From Vibrio methylphosphonaticus (GTDB taxonomy: Bacteria > Pseudomonadota > Gammaproteobacteria > Enterobacterales > Vibrionaceae), in contig NZ_JAMKMS010000003.1 of assembly GCF_023634655.1 (NCBI RefSeq), forward strand, positions 124,001 to 188,000: a stretch of DNA of 64,000 nt, written 5' to 3'. The notes under the pieces are model-generated. The model had not been told where the DNA came from, did not search any database, and was given only the letters and a program-made list of their open reading frames with translations. The position numbers and the translations under genes were made by a program. This document shows, piece after piece, positions 26,765-35,858 of the stretch (positions are counted from its first letter, which is position 1; every line of letters begins with the position of its first letter).

Positions 26765-28131
26765 TATCTACCTCTTTGAATCGTAATATATTGAGCGTCA
26801 ATTTCACTCACCGTACCGTTACAGCTCGCATGCACGCCTAAACTCAACGCATTTGCTTTCGCTTCGGTTAGCTTTTGCCCCAGAGTCACTCTATCGCCGG
26901 CTTGTACAATCGGCTCGCCTGGAGCTCCAATATGTTGACTAATCGCCACTTTAACTTGCCGATACGGCAAATCAAATGGTTGCATTAGTGCCTCTTGATA
27001 ATACGGCGTTAGGTTGAGCCGAGAGACCAAACGTGCGGTTGGAACTAAACGGTATTCCGCCATGGGATCGGCGTCTTTTAGCTCGCCACAATATTGCGCT
27101 CCTTGTGCGCGTAATTGTTTCTTTAAAATTTTGTTAACACGCATCGGAGAAATATTGACTGGGCATGCATAACTTTCACACAAGCTGCACTCTGAACACG
27201 TTAATGCTGACAAGAACGTGGATGGTTGCGCTAAATCTCTATAATTGGTGGCTCGGATCACTTGGCTTGGTGCGAGTTCGTGACCAATTAGGTGACGCGG
27301 ACACAGTTCCGTACACAATGAACATTGCTCACAAACTGTTTTCGCCATATTTAGGATCTGTTGATCGCTTTTCAGGCGACGTTGAATAATGATGTGATCA
27401 CGAGGCAATACCAATAGTGCGCCTGTCGTTTTGGTGACACATTGATTCAAATCTTCAACCAATGCCCCCATCATTGGTCCACCGTTAATCACAGCAAACT
27501 CACTCTCAGTAACGCCACCTGCATAATCGAGAAGTTCTTGGAAAGTGACGCCAATAGGAACGGTGATGGTCATGGGGTTATTAACACAACCATTAATGGT
27601 TAAAGTACGATCGAAAACACCTTGCTCATGCTCAACTGCATGACAAACATTGATCAGTGTTTGCACATTATTCACAATGACACCAACGGTTATAGGCAAT
27701 TGAGCCGGAGCAACACGGCGTCCTGTTGCCAGCCAAATGGTGATGACTTCATCCCCTGCAGGATAGACATCTCGTAAAATATGAATGCGCATGTTGGCGG
27801 CAAGCAATGGCGTTAGCGCATCAATCGCTTTTTGGTATTTAGCTTTTAGTGCGATAACACCTTCTTTCGCTCCGGTGGCTTTCATCGCATACGTTAGACC
27901 ACGAATGAGTTCCGCTGCTTTCTCCGCCATTAACTGTTGGTCGACTTTAAGCATAGGTTCACATTCAGCTGCGTTAACCAAGAAAATTTCAGCCTCAGAT
28001 TGAAGCTTTACATACGTAGGAAAACCAGCACCACCTGCGCCAACCACGCCAGCCTGTTTCACTCTTTCAACAATGGTATTTTTATCCAATTGAGTAAGAT
28101 GCGATTTAATAATACATTCTGGGTTGTTCAT
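26764..28131 (-). CDS. pduS: PduS-like RnfC-type flavin/iron-sulfur reductase
   Basis: This 455-residue protein has an RnfC-like NADH/FMN-binding domain (GVVGAGGAGFPTYVK at ~27-41), a SLBB-type middle, and two 4Fe-4S motifs (CEQCSLCTELCP and CSECSLCESYACP). In Salmonella PduS is described as a cobalamin reductase. Here no cobalamin enzyme is present, so a role in NAD+ recycling or in feeding electrons through PduT, perhaps to the activase, is more plausible. The gene ends where pduT starts. Confidence 0.9.
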   Translation of the reverse strand: MNNPECIIKSHLTQLDKNTIVERVKQAGVVGAGGAGFPTYVKLQSEAEIFLVNAAECEPMLKVDQQLMAEKAAELIRGLTYAMKATGAKEGVIALKAKYQKAIDALTPLLAANMRIHILRDVYPAGDEVITIWLATGRRVAPAQLPITVGVIVNNVQTLINVCHAVEHEQGVFDRTLTINGCVNNPMTITVPIGVTFQELLDYAGGVTESEFAVINGGPMMGALVEDLNQCVTKTTGALLVLPRDHIIIQRRLKSDQQILNMAKTVCEQCSLCTELCPRHLIGHELAPSQVIRATNYRDLAQPSTFLSALTCSECSLCESYACPVNISPMRVNKILKKQLRAQGAQYCGELKDADPMAEYRLVPTARLVSRLNLTPYYQEALMQPFDLPYRQVKVAISQHIGAPGEPIVQAGDRVTLGQKLTEAKANALSLGVHASCNGTVSEIDAQYITIQRGR

Positions 28132-28178
28132 AGTATTGCCTCTACCTAATTACAAATTGTTTAGCGCTATAGCTACGA

Positions 28179-29369
28179 TTAGGCGAGTGCCGCCGCATCT
28201 TGGGCAATCACCTTTTCTTCATTAGTTGGCAACACAACAATCGCTGGTGAGTTTACTGTAGAAACAACGCCCCACTCTCCTCCTTTCGTCGTTGCATTTT
28301 TTTCCTTATCGAGTTTAAAGCCAAATACCGCCAATTTTTGTATGACAAGCTCTCGAATTAACACCGAATTTTCCCCAATACCTCCGGTGAATACCAACGC
28401 ATCAATACGATCTAATGAAGCAAGGTGACCACCAATATGGCGGGCTAAACGATGCACCAAAACATCAATAGCAAGCGCTGCGCGTTTATTGCCCTTAGAT
28501 CGAGCCTGCTCTAGCTCACGGCAATCGCTCGAAAGCCCAGAAACACCTAACAAACCTGATTGGCTGTTGCTCAAGCTGTAAACAGAATCCAACGACTGCT
28601 TGGTACTATTGGCGATATACACGGCAGCACCGAAGTCCAAATCACCACAGCGTGTTCCCATCACTAGCCCTTCGAGCGGAGTCATCCCCATCGATGTATC
28701 CACACTGATGCCATCTTTCACTGCGCAAACCGATGAGCCATTACCAAGGTGCGCTACAATTATGCCGTGATTATATTTATCCAGATCTAAACGCTTCACC
28801 GTTTCTATCGCTACGAATCGATGTGACGTACCATGAAAGCCATATCGACGTACTTTATGTTCATCGCGTAATTCTAACGGAATCGCATAGGTATAAGCTT
28901 CTTCAGACATGGTTTGGTGGAATGCAGTATCAAATACCGCGACGTTCGGTATAGTCGGCAACAACGTCATTGCGGTTTCAATTCCGACAAGATTGGCAGG
29001 ATTGTGCAAAGGAGCCAGATCAGATAGCTGTTCTATTTTCGCTATGATTTCTTCAGTCACCAATACAGAATCACTGAACTCACTGCCACCATGCGCCACG
29101 CGGTGTCCTATCGCACACAAAGAGTCCATTAGTTGTAATGTCGACATAGTGGCAAACAGTTTTTTTAATGCTTCGGCATGTGTGCCTTCCGCTAGTTCGA
29201 AAACAGATTTTTTGCCTTGTGAGTCTTTTATAGAAATAAAAGCGTCTGATAGTCCTAACTTCTCTGCCACACCCGATAAAACTGGTTCATTTTCTCCTGT
29301 TGGTAAAACAGAGAATTTCATAGATGATGAACCACAGTTAATAACTAAAACACGTGTTTCTGACGACAT
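28179..29369 (-). CDS. ackA: Acetate/propionate kinase
   Basis: This 396-residue ASKHA-family kinase converts acyl phosphate and ADP to the free acid and ATP. It starts with LVINCGSSSMKFSV (adenosine/phosphate motif), contains VFDTAFHQTM and RYGFHGTSHRFV, and HLGNGSSVCAV and FTGGIGENS complete the nucleotide site. Here it probably acts on propionyl phosphate made by the PduL encoded upstream, as PduW does in Salmonella. It lies in the operon between the HbpS-like gene and pduS. Confidence 0.93.
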   Translation of the reverse strand: MSSETRVLVINCGSSSMKFSVLPTGENEPVLSGVAEKLGLSDAFISIKDSQGKKSVFELAEGTHAEALKKLFATMSTLQLMDSLCAIGHRVAHGGSEFSDSVLVTEEIIAKIEQLSDLAPLHNPANLVGIETAMTLLPTIPNVAVFDTAFHQTMSEEAYTYAIPLELRDEHKVRRYGFHGTSHRFVAIETVKRLDLDKYNHGIIVAHLGNGSSVCAVKDGISVDTSMGMTPLEGLVMGTRCGDLDFGAAVYIANSTKQSLDSVYSLSNSQSGLLGVSGLSSDCRELEQARSKGNKRAALAIDVLVHRLARHIGGHLASLDRIDALVFTGGIGENSVLIRELVIQKLAVFGFKLDKEKNATTKGGEWGVVSTVNSPAIVVLPTNEEKVIAQDAAALA

Positions 29370-29432
29370 AATTACCTCAAAAAGTAAATACTAAATAAGA
29401 TTGGGAGTTATACATGATTGAACTTCTGCGTA

Positions 29433-29855
29433 TCAACGGGTGAACAGTGAAATGGATGCCTGTGCAATCGCACAATCTTGTTCGACGGTTCCACCGCTTA
29501 TGCCAATAGCCCCCAATAGTTGACCGCTTTCCCATATCGGTAGGCCACCACCAATACAACAAACGTTTGGCGCATGTTGTAATCCATAGAGGCTTTGACC
29601 AGGCAATACCTTTTCGGTCAAATCCAATGTTGGCATTTTCAATGCAACCGCTGTCCATGCCTTTTGTCTTGCTAACTCATGGCTAACCAATAACGCTTGG
29701 TCCATGACAAAAAAATAACGTTGAGATCCGGCGTGATCGACAAAACTAAACACAATATCAATCCCAACGTTTTCCGCCGCTTTTTGGGCAAAATCGCCAA
29801 GTTCAATAATTGCCTGTAAACTTAAAGTGATGTGCGATCTACTAGTTACGTTCAT
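29433..29855 (-). CDS. HbpS/GlcG-like protein (PduO C-terminal-domain family)
   Basis: The ATG at 29855 is taken as start instead of an upstream TTG, giving about 140 residues. The fold is the small DUF336/GlcG type seen in HbpS and the C-terminal part of PduO: AIIELGDFAQKAAENVGIDI, SQRYFFVMDQALLVSHELAR and the end LGAIGISGGTVEQDCAIA. Relatives bind haem or corrinoid, and free-standing copies are common in microcompartment loci; their job there is unsettled. It lies between the EutN-type gene and the kinase. Confidence 0.8.
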   Translation of the reverse strand: MNVTSRSHITLSLQAIIELGDFAQKAAENVGIDIVFSFVDHAGSQRYFFVMDQALLVSHELARQKAWTAVALKMPTLDLTEKVLPGQSLYGLQHAPNVCCIGGGLPIWESGQLLGAIGISGGTVEQDCAIAQASISLFTR

Positions 29856-29877
29856 ATTCAACGCCTTATGTGAATGT

Positions 29878-30141
29878 TTACGATTCTAACGAGTCAACAA
29901 TTCCGACGATTGCCGCATCCGTAACTGAGGCTGGGTGGCAACTACTTTTTCGAGCGGAGCTTCCCGTGGTGACAACAACGATGTCACTATTTCCTGCGCC
30001 AACACAATCAATCGCAATCTCAGTATCACGGGTTGGTCGGTGCTCATTGTCTAATCGCGTCACCAACAGTAACTTATTGCCATTAAGCGATTCATGCTTG
30101 GTCGTGGATACAATCGCTCCGGTGACTTGTGCTAAATACAT
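29878..30141 (-). CDS. EutN/CcmL-type BMC-P vertex protein
   Basis: This 87-residue protein begins MYLAQVTGAIVSTTKHESLN, the standard EutN/CcmL/PduN opening. It continues with LLLVTRLDN and AIDCVGAGNSDIVVVTTGSSAR, forming the small beta-barrel that assembles as a pentamer to cap the shell vertices. It is the only BMC-P gene in the window, as expected for one closed shell. It lies 12 bp from the PduM-like gene. Confidence 0.93.
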   Translation of the reverse strand: MYLAQVTGAIVSTTKHESLNGNKLLLVTRLDNEHRPTRDTEIAIDCVGAGNSDIVVVTTGSSARKSSCHPASVTDAAIVGIVDSLES

Positions 30142-30152
30142 ATAGACCCCTC

Positions 30153-30845
30153 TTAATTGATTCTTTCAATGCTGATACGTCGACGAACAATCTCTTCTTT
30201 AGCTAACGGCGTAATGATTGTATTTTTATCGATAGACAGCGACTGGTCCTCAGGCTGCAATTTGACATCAGCCAACGTAATCAGTGATTTTGATACAACA
30301 TGGGATGATTTAGGCTTAGTCATAAATCTGACCCCATAGTTTTCAACCTTAGTAACATACGTTGATATCTGTTCGATTAACGGACCAGGTCCATGATCTA
30401 AAACCGTTTGATATTCATGACTAAGTGTCGCTGTGATCGATTTTCGATTGAGCAGTGCATGAAAGGCCCAACTGGTCGCTAGATTGTCACGAATACACAA
30501 TGCTAACTTACTCAAACTATTGGTTGATATCGCCGGAAAAAAGACACCGTAATAATCGTCATGTAACTCATTAGGTAGGTAAGAATCGATCGAAAATTCA
30601 ATATCGTCTTCTTGCTGCCAACGTAAAAACACCGATTTGATGATCGAGTGCTCTGCAGAATGAGAAAGCGTCACCGCGATACCAAACCCGGAGCGATATA
30701 ACGCCTTAATACAGTTCAACGTATCGAGTAATGACTCCTGTTCGTGACCAGTCAAAATGACTCGAATCACTTTGGGTTGCGATTTGCGCGCTAAGATATC
30801 GTCAACAACCTGACTGATCATCACTGTTAAATCTTTTGATTCCAT
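30153..30845 (-). CDS. PduM-like/flavoprotein-like microcompartment protein
   Basis: This 230-residue protein has an N-terminal amphipathic segment (LTVMISQVVDDILARK) that looks like an encapsulation helix. A Rossmann-like middle follows (VIRVILTGHEQESLLDTLNC, GVFFPAISTNSLSKLAL), recalling flavoproteins encoded in GRM loci. The tail (SKSLITLADVKL, then NTIITPLAKEEIVRR) resembles PduM and other microcompartment proteins. No catalytic residues can be named. An assembly or cofactor role inside the shell is likely from context only. Confidence 0.6.
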   Translation of the reverse strand: MESKDLTVMISQVVDDILARKSQPKVIRVILTGHEQESLLDTLNCIKALYRSGFGIAVTLSHSAEHSIIKSVFLRWQQEDDIEFSIDSYLPNELHDDYYGVFFPAISTNSLSKLALCIRDNLATSWAFHALLNRKSITATLSHEYQTVLDHGPGPLIEQISTYVTKVENYGVRFMTKPKSSHVVSKSLITLADVKLQPEDQSLSIDKNTIITPLAKEEIVRRRISIERIN

Positions 30846-30852
30846 AACATGG

Positions 30853-31674
30853 TTACTCGCTTGCTTTCATTGCGATGCCCAACGGAGTAACAAGCAATGG
30901 CTCAGGTACAGCCAGCGATTCAACACCGGTCACTTTGGTAAAGACTTCTGCAAACTCACTAAAGCTAGATGCGCCACCAACCAACCACAACTGTTCTGCT
31001 GAATTGCTCTTTAACCATATTGAAACCAAACTAGCCATTTTTTCAACCACTGGACGAACAACAGAAAAAACTTGTTTTTCATGTTTTGCGTCTTTCTTCA
31101 TTGACTCCGCTAGGTCGTATTCAAGATCCATTGCACCAGCTAACACCAGTGTCATGTGCGATCCACCGGTGGGTTCATCAGCACTAAACGTGACGTCACC
31201 CTTATCCAGTATGCTCATTCCCGTGGTGCCTCCTCCGACATCAACAACCGCACCGCTTTGTAAATTTAATGCGCATGCAGCTGCAACTGGCTCATCAATC
31301 ACATCCGTAACAAAAAAACCTGCAGATTCAACCACATTAACAATGACTTTAACACTCCCTTCAGAAACACCAGGAGGAATGGCTGTGGCTGCTTTATCCA
31401 ATGTACAGCAGAGACCCTCTTCAACTTTTTGTTTCAATGCGGAAACAACCTTAATCGCGGTAATGTAGTCCACTACGACGCCATCTTTAACCACTTTTGA
31501 AGGAGAACTCGCACCTGCTACCGGATTGTTGTTCTTATCAACAACCACAATTGCTATATTCGCCGTACCGAGGTCCACTCCAACTTTAAAAGGTCCTTTT
31601 TTCTTCAAACACTTTTCATCTTTTACAAGTTTTGCGAGTTTTTTAAGTCGCTTGTATGACGCTGAATCTGACAT
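30853..31674 (-). CDS. eutJ: EutJ-like ASKHA chaperone
   Basis: This 273-residue actin/Hsp70-fold ATPase shows VGVDLGTANIAIVVVDK (phosphate-1), AVVDVGGGTTGMSI (phosphate-2) and LWLVGGASSF (adenosine motif), the set seen in EutJ. Its cellular role in microcompartment assembly is not firmly known; refolding or reactivation of an encapsulated enzyme is proposed. It lies 4 bp from pduL and 8 bp from the PduM-like gene. Confidence 0.87.
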   Translation of the reverse strand: MSDSASYKRLKKLAKLVKDEKCLKKKGPFKVGVDLGTANIAIVVVDKNNNPVAGASSPSKVVKDGVVVDYITAIKVVSALKQKVEEGLCCTLDKAATAIPPGVSEGSVKVIVNVVESAGFFVTDVIDEPVAAACALNLQSGAVVDVGGGTTGMSILDKGDVTFSADEPTGGSHMTLVLAGAMDLEYDLAESMKKDAKHEKQVFSVVRPVVEKMASLVSIWLKSNSAEQLWLVGGASSFSEFAEVFTKVTGVESLAVPEPLLVTPLGIAMKASE

Positions 31675-31677
31675 GGC

Positions 31678-32367
31678 TTATCTCACTTGGTAAAGAGTCA
31701 CGCTATCGTTATTTTTTAGATTAAAGGCATTCGCCTCTTCTACATCGATATGCATTTCCGTCACTGCGTCGCTATTCACTCGTACGACAACATTATGTAA
31801 AACCCCGGCGCGGTCACCTTGAGCTTCAACATTGATTTCCATGCCATCTTCAAGGCCAAATGACGCGGCATTTTGATGAGAGATATGGATATGCCTCCAT
31901 GCGACGATCACGCCGTGATCTTTAATGACTCTGCCACGTGGACCGATGAGTTCAATGCTCGGAGAGTTTTCTAGGTCACCTGACATTCTTACGGGAGCTC
32001 TCACACCAAGAGAAAATCCGTCTGAAATCGAAATCTCGACCTGCGTTTCACTGCGTAGTGGGCCCAAAACACGTACATTTTGTAATTCACCTTTCGGACC
32101 TTTTAGCGTTATCACTTCTTGAGCGGCGTATTGACCCGGTTGTTTAACCGCTTTAAAACGCGTTAAGTCAGATCCAGCTCCAAACAAGGCATCCATATCT
32201 TCACGGCTTAAATGCACATGTCGATTAGATATTCCAACAGGTATCTTCAGTTTAGTACTGAAACCAGTCACGACATTGTTGCTTGTAAAAGCAGTATTAG
32301 AGTGCCCAAATAACTCTTTCATTATCTGCTGTGTAATGAGCTCCGCGTTTTCCTTAATTGTGTCCAT
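31678..32367 (-). CDS. pduL: PduL-type phosphotransacylase
   Basis: This 229-residue enzyme exchanges CoA and phosphate on propionyl-CoA, regenerating CoA inside the shell and making propionyl phosphate for the kinase. It has the PduL metal and substrate motifs: VGISNRHVHLSREDMD near residue 55, LRSETQVEIS, and AWRHIHISHQ for the second histidine pair. The N-terminus (IKENAELITQQIMKELFG) is a typical encapsulation helix followed by a linker. It is unrelated in fold to the Pta enzymes. Confidence 0.93.
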   Translation of the reverse strand: MDTIKENAELITQQIMKELFGHSNTAFTSNNVVTGFSTKLKIPVGISNRHVHLSREDMDALFGAGSDLTRFKAVKQPGQYAAQEVITLKGPKGELQNVRVLGPLRSETQVEISISDGFSLGVRAPVRMSGDLENSPSIELIGPRGRVIKDHGVIVAWRHIHISHQNAASFGLEDGMEINVEAQGDRAGVLHNVVVRVNSDAVTEMHIDVEEANAFNLKNNDSVTLYQVR

Positions 32368-32491
32368 AATAGCTTTACCATTCTCTGAGGCGTTCTTATG
32401 ACTATTATGATAATTTGTAATACGTCTTCATATTTGCCTTTGACTAGGATATTTTTGCTAACAAACTTTACCGGTGACAAAACGATCCAGA

Positions 32492-33610
32492 TTAACCAAT
32501 TATTTTTGTGAGCAGAGTATCAATGTCACTGGCTGACGGCTTTCTTGGGTTGGTTGTGGTACACCCGTCTGCCAATGTTGTCTCAACGATGACCTGCCTA
32601 GCAATTTCAATATCTTCACGTTTCTTACCCAATTCGGTTAGAGAAGCAGGGATCTGCAGTTGCTTGTTTAAATGACGAATTTCGTCCGATAGCGCACTTG
32701 CTGCCTGTGATGGACAGTCAACATTAATATTCATCAGACACGCACATTTGTGATATTTATTCTGTATACCCACGCTGCAATTTTCACTATTAAAATCAAT
32801 AATAAGTGGTAGTAACATGGCGTTAATTTTGCCATGAGATATATGCAATATTCCACCTAACGCATGCGCCATACCGTGAACCAAACCTAAACCCGATGAG
32901 TTAAACGCCATACCCGCCATGCACGATGCGTTGTGCATATGTTCACGAGGTTCAATCGCAAATTCGTTCTCGACGACAAGTGGTAAATGAGTGGCCACCA
33001 AATGAATCGCTTTCTCAGCAAGAGCGTCACTAAAGTCATTGGAATCTGTAGAAAGCACCGCTTCAATGGCATGAGTTAATACGTCCATTCCTGTATCAAT
33101 GGCGATCATTCGAGGAACACTTAATACCAAATCTGGGTCTAAAAGGGCTGCATCCGGTAGAAGATCAGGAGAAACTAGGGAATACTTTTTACCACTCGAC
33201 ACATCGGAAATAACCGCATATGAAGTGACTTCAGAACCAGACCCACTAGTCGTGGGAATGGCGATTAATTCAATTTTTTCTCCTTGATAGAGATCTTCTA
33301 GTGTAATTTTGATGCTCTTTGCTGCATCCAATGGAGACCCGCCACCTAAAGCTATAATCACATCCGGTTGAAATGATTTAAATTGCTGAACACCCGCTAC
33401 AATTACCGCTGTGTTCGGATCTGGTTTTACATCACTAAACACTGAAACTGTCGCATAAGGCATTGCTTGAGTTAACAATTGAGTCTTACCAGAAGACACC
33501 ATAAAAGCATCTGTCACGATAGCGACTTTTTTCGAATTTAAGCGTTCTAAAGAGCTGATAGCATTTGTTCCGAAGTATAAATCCGGCACAGAAAACACAT
33601 GACTAGTCAT
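32492..33610 (-). CDS. Iron-containing 1-propanol dehydrogenase (PduQ-like)
   Basis: This 372-residue Fe-dependent alcohol dehydrogenase has IALGGGSPLDAAKSIK as the NAD site, with metal ligands in MDVLTHAIEAV and LGLVHGMAHALGGILHISHG. It would reduce propionaldehyde to propanol and return NAD+ to the aldehyde dehydrogenase. It is the first gene of the long leftward operon, 125 bp upstream of pduL, and faces the aquaglyceroporin gene across a 305-bp control region. It is shorter than, and distinct from, the dehydrogenase at 16532-17686. The substrate is inferred. Confidence 0.88.
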   Translation of the reverse strand: MTSHVFSVPDLYFGTNAISSLERLNSKKVAIVTDAFMVSSGKTQLLTQAMPYATVSVFSDVKPDPNTAVIVAGVQQFKSFQPDVIIALGGGSPLDAAKSIKITLEDLYQGEKIELIAIPTTSGSGSEVTSYAVISDVSSGKKYSLVSPDLLPDAALLDPDLVLSVPRMIAIDTGMDVLTHAIEAVLSTDSNDFSDALAEKAIHLVATHLPLVVENEFAIEPREHMHNASCMAGMAFNSSGLGLVHGMAHALGGILHISHGKINAMLLPLIIDFNSENCSVGIQNKYHKCACLMNINVDCPSQAASALSDEIRHLNKQLQIPASLTELGKKREDIEIARQVIVETTLADGCTTTNPRKPSASDIDTLLTKIIG

Positions 33611-33915
33611 TAAATTCTCACTTATTTTTTGGGTAAAATAATATCATTTTAATTTAACACCAATCGATATAGCGAAACTTATAATAACTTGCTTATAGTT
33701 AGTAAAATTTTGTTGCTCTAGTAAATATTGGACAAAATACCCCTCATTTATTTTTTACACTCAATAAAAATAGATGACAATTTTTTCACTCAAAAAAAAG
33801 GAACTAGACAATATTTTACCTTTCGAACAAATATATACTAAATCAGTTAAACAACAAAAAAACAACTTTCATTAAACCCCTACTGCTTTTAACTAACAAT
33901 AAATAAGGTTTTATT
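33611..33915. promoter_or_regulatory. Divergent control region of the microcompartment operon
   Basis: About 300 very AT-rich bp separate the alcohol dehydrogenase and facilitator starts. Two related segments (ttggacaaaata near 33728 and agacaatattttacc near 33808) could be half-sites for the AraC-type response regulator. No FNR-type palindrome is seen here. Promoter positions cannot be fixed by eye. Confidence 0.45.
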
Positions 33916-34728
33916 ATGGATAAAAAACTAGCAGGCCAGTGTATTTCTGAGTTCTTTGGGACTGGTCTATTTATATTCTTTGGAACCAGCTGCTTATGTG
34001 CAAACATATTAGCTGGTGCAAACTTTGGGCTCTGGGAGATCGCCATTGTTTGGGGTTTAGGCATTGCATTGGCAGTGTACCTAACCGCCGGGACATCTGG
34101 TGCACACTTGAACCCTGCCGTCACAATCGGTTTATGCTTATTCGCTAATTTTGAAAAGAGAAAAGTACTGCCTTATGCGTTATCACAAATCGCTGGCGCA
34201 TTTTTTGGTGCAACTGTCACTTACGTCCTTTACCATAACTTATTCACAGATTATGAATTGGCACAAAATATGGTGAGAGGTTCAAAAGAGAGCTTGGCAT
34301 TGGCGGGAATATTTACAACTTTCCCCCATCCATCTATTACCGTTTTTCATGCTGCTATCGTGGAAGTTGTTCTTACAGCAACGCTAATGTCTTTGATTTT
34401 ATCACTCACTGACGATGGTAACGGCGTGCCTAAAGGTGGCCTGGCCCCGCTTCTGATTGGTATTCTTGTTGCCGTTATTGGTGCAGCAGCCGCTCCATTA
34501 ACAGGTTTTGCTATGAACCCTGCACGTGATTTCGGCCCTCGTTTATTCACCTTTTTTTGTGGTTGGGGCGAAATATCATTAACAGGCGCAAGAGATATCC
34601 CATACATGATCGTACCAATTGTTGCACCCATCATCGGGGCTTGTCTCGGTGGTGCAGGTTATCGATTTTTGATTGATAAACACGTGGCTAAACCAGAAGT
34701 CGTGAATAAAGCTCAAGACGTACAATAG
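33916..34728 (+). CDS. Aquaglyceroporin / propanediol facilitator (GlpF/PduF-like)
   Basis: This 270-residue inner-membrane channel has six hydrophobic helices and two half-helices with the NPA boxes HLNPAVTIGL and AMNPARDFGPR. The Asp after the second NPA marks the glycerol-conducting subgroup rather than pure water channels. It probably admits 1,2-propanediol, as PduF does in Salmonella. It diverges from the microcompartment operon and would share its control region. A glycerol role is the alternative. Confidence 0.9.
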   Translation: MDKKLAGQCISEFFGTGLFIFFGTSCLCANILAGANFGLWEIAIVWGLGIALAVYLTAGTSGAHLNPAVTIGLCLFANFEKRKVLPYALSQIAGAFFGATVTYVLYHNLFTDYELAQNMVRGSKESLALAGIFTTFPHPSITVFHAAIVEVVLTATLMSLILSLTDDGNGVPKGGLAPLLIGILVAVIGAAAAPLTGFAMNPARDFGPRLFTFFCGWGEISLTGARDIPYMIVPIVAPIIGACLGGAGYRFLIDKHVAKPEVVNKAQDVQ

Positions 34729-35283
34729 TTGTTATTTTAACCATGCCTTGGTGGATTTATCATTCTCACTAGGGCATTATTCTCCTTCTTCCATTCCAGA
34801 ATTAAAATCGAACATACCCTGCCATTTTTATTACATTATCTAATTACGGCTGGGGCAACTTGAATCGGTTTTTACTAATCTTAGGCGTTGAATTCTGGAA
34901 TAAACAATCTTAATCGTTACCATACTATTAGACAATTTAGGTTAACTACTAGGTAGCAATAATAGAATAACCTTAACGTCAGTCTATTGCTAAAACATAT
35001 AGAACTGTTCGTCCAAACGTAGTCTATCAAACTAAGCTTTTTGAACAATAATGAAAGGTTTTAAAAATAATAGACTACTAGGTGAAAGCTACTTTATAGA
35101 TAAACAATTTTGCATTCATCGCTCTTCAATAAAAAAACCCCAATCACACAGAAATTCTATGCGTTTGAGGTGTAGTTATAGTGCGCACAACAACTAAAAG
35201 AATGAAAGCAATCCGAGTTGAACACAGGATGATGATTATATTTCGCTCGGGTATTATTTTTTCGGCTTAATCCACTGTTCCTT
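34729..35283. other. Intergenic between convergent units
   Basis: This AT-rich non-coding stretch lies between the facilitator and the tailed BMC-H gene. The only feature I can support is the minus-strand terminator at 35130-35171. Confidence 0.6.
35130..35171 (-). terminator. Terminator of the metK/BMC-H unit
   Basis: Read on the minus strand, acctcaaacgcatag pairs with ctgtgtgattggggt (some G-U pairs) and is followed by seven T. It lies ~110 bp past the BMC-H stop. Confidence 0.65.
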
Positions 35284-35808
35284 TTACTGTGGTTTTTTTG
35301 TTGCTGACGCTGCTACTTTGGCAGCAGTCTTTTTGTTTGCAGCAGCCCTTTTGTTTGCAGTAGGCGAAGCTGGTTTGTTTGCGGCAGATGCATTCTTTTT
35401 AGATGTCGCTTTATCTTCTTCGACTACAGCTTTTGGTATTTTTACTAGTGCATCTTCGTGTGAGGCACTAGCTTGTTCAGGTTTTTTTTGTTGAGGCTCT
35501 TGGACTGCATTTGACTTAACGTTGTCTCCGGCAATAATAGCCGCCTCCAAACCTTCGGCAGTTCGAGCGATCACTTTGTAAGCATAAACTTTACCAATGC
35601 GGGAAGCCGCAGCAACGCCGGCATCCACAGCCGCATTTACTGCACCTACATCCCCTACTAGTTTAACAGTATGCAAACCATTACCTTTCGCAGACTCATA
35701 ACCCAGCAATTCAACGTTTGCTGATTTGATTGCCGCATCCGCAGCTTCAATTGCTGCCGCTAAACCTACTGTCTCTATTAAGCCTAAGCTTTGATTGGAC
35801 ATAGACAT
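35284..35808 (-). CDS. BMC-H shell protein with histone-H1-like basic tail
   Basis: The start at 35808 follows a strong aaggag site at 6-nt spacing and gives 174 residues. Residues ~6-92 are a canonical BMC domain (LGLIETVGLAAAIEAADAAI, GDVGAVNAAVDAGVAAASR, YKVIAR). After a linker, residues ~132-174 are almost purely Ala, Lys, Asn, Thr and Pro (NKRAAANKKTAAKVAASATK), like histone H1 or bacterial AlgP-type tails. Tailed shell proteins such as PduK exist, but this tail has no cysteine motif. It is encoded with metK, apart from the main operon. Confidence 0.88.
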   Translation of the reverse strand: MSMSNQSLGLIETVGLAAAIEAADAAIKSANVELLGYESAKGNGLHTVKLVGDVGAVNAAVDAGVAAASRIGKVYAYKVIARTAEGLEAAIIAGDNVKSNAVQEPQQKKPEQASASHEDALVKIPKAVVEEDKATSKKNASAANKPASPTANKRAAANKKTAAKVAASATKKPQ

Positions 35809-35858
35809 ACTTTTCTCCTTAATATTAATTAGATGTATACCCAAGCATCTAGATTTGC

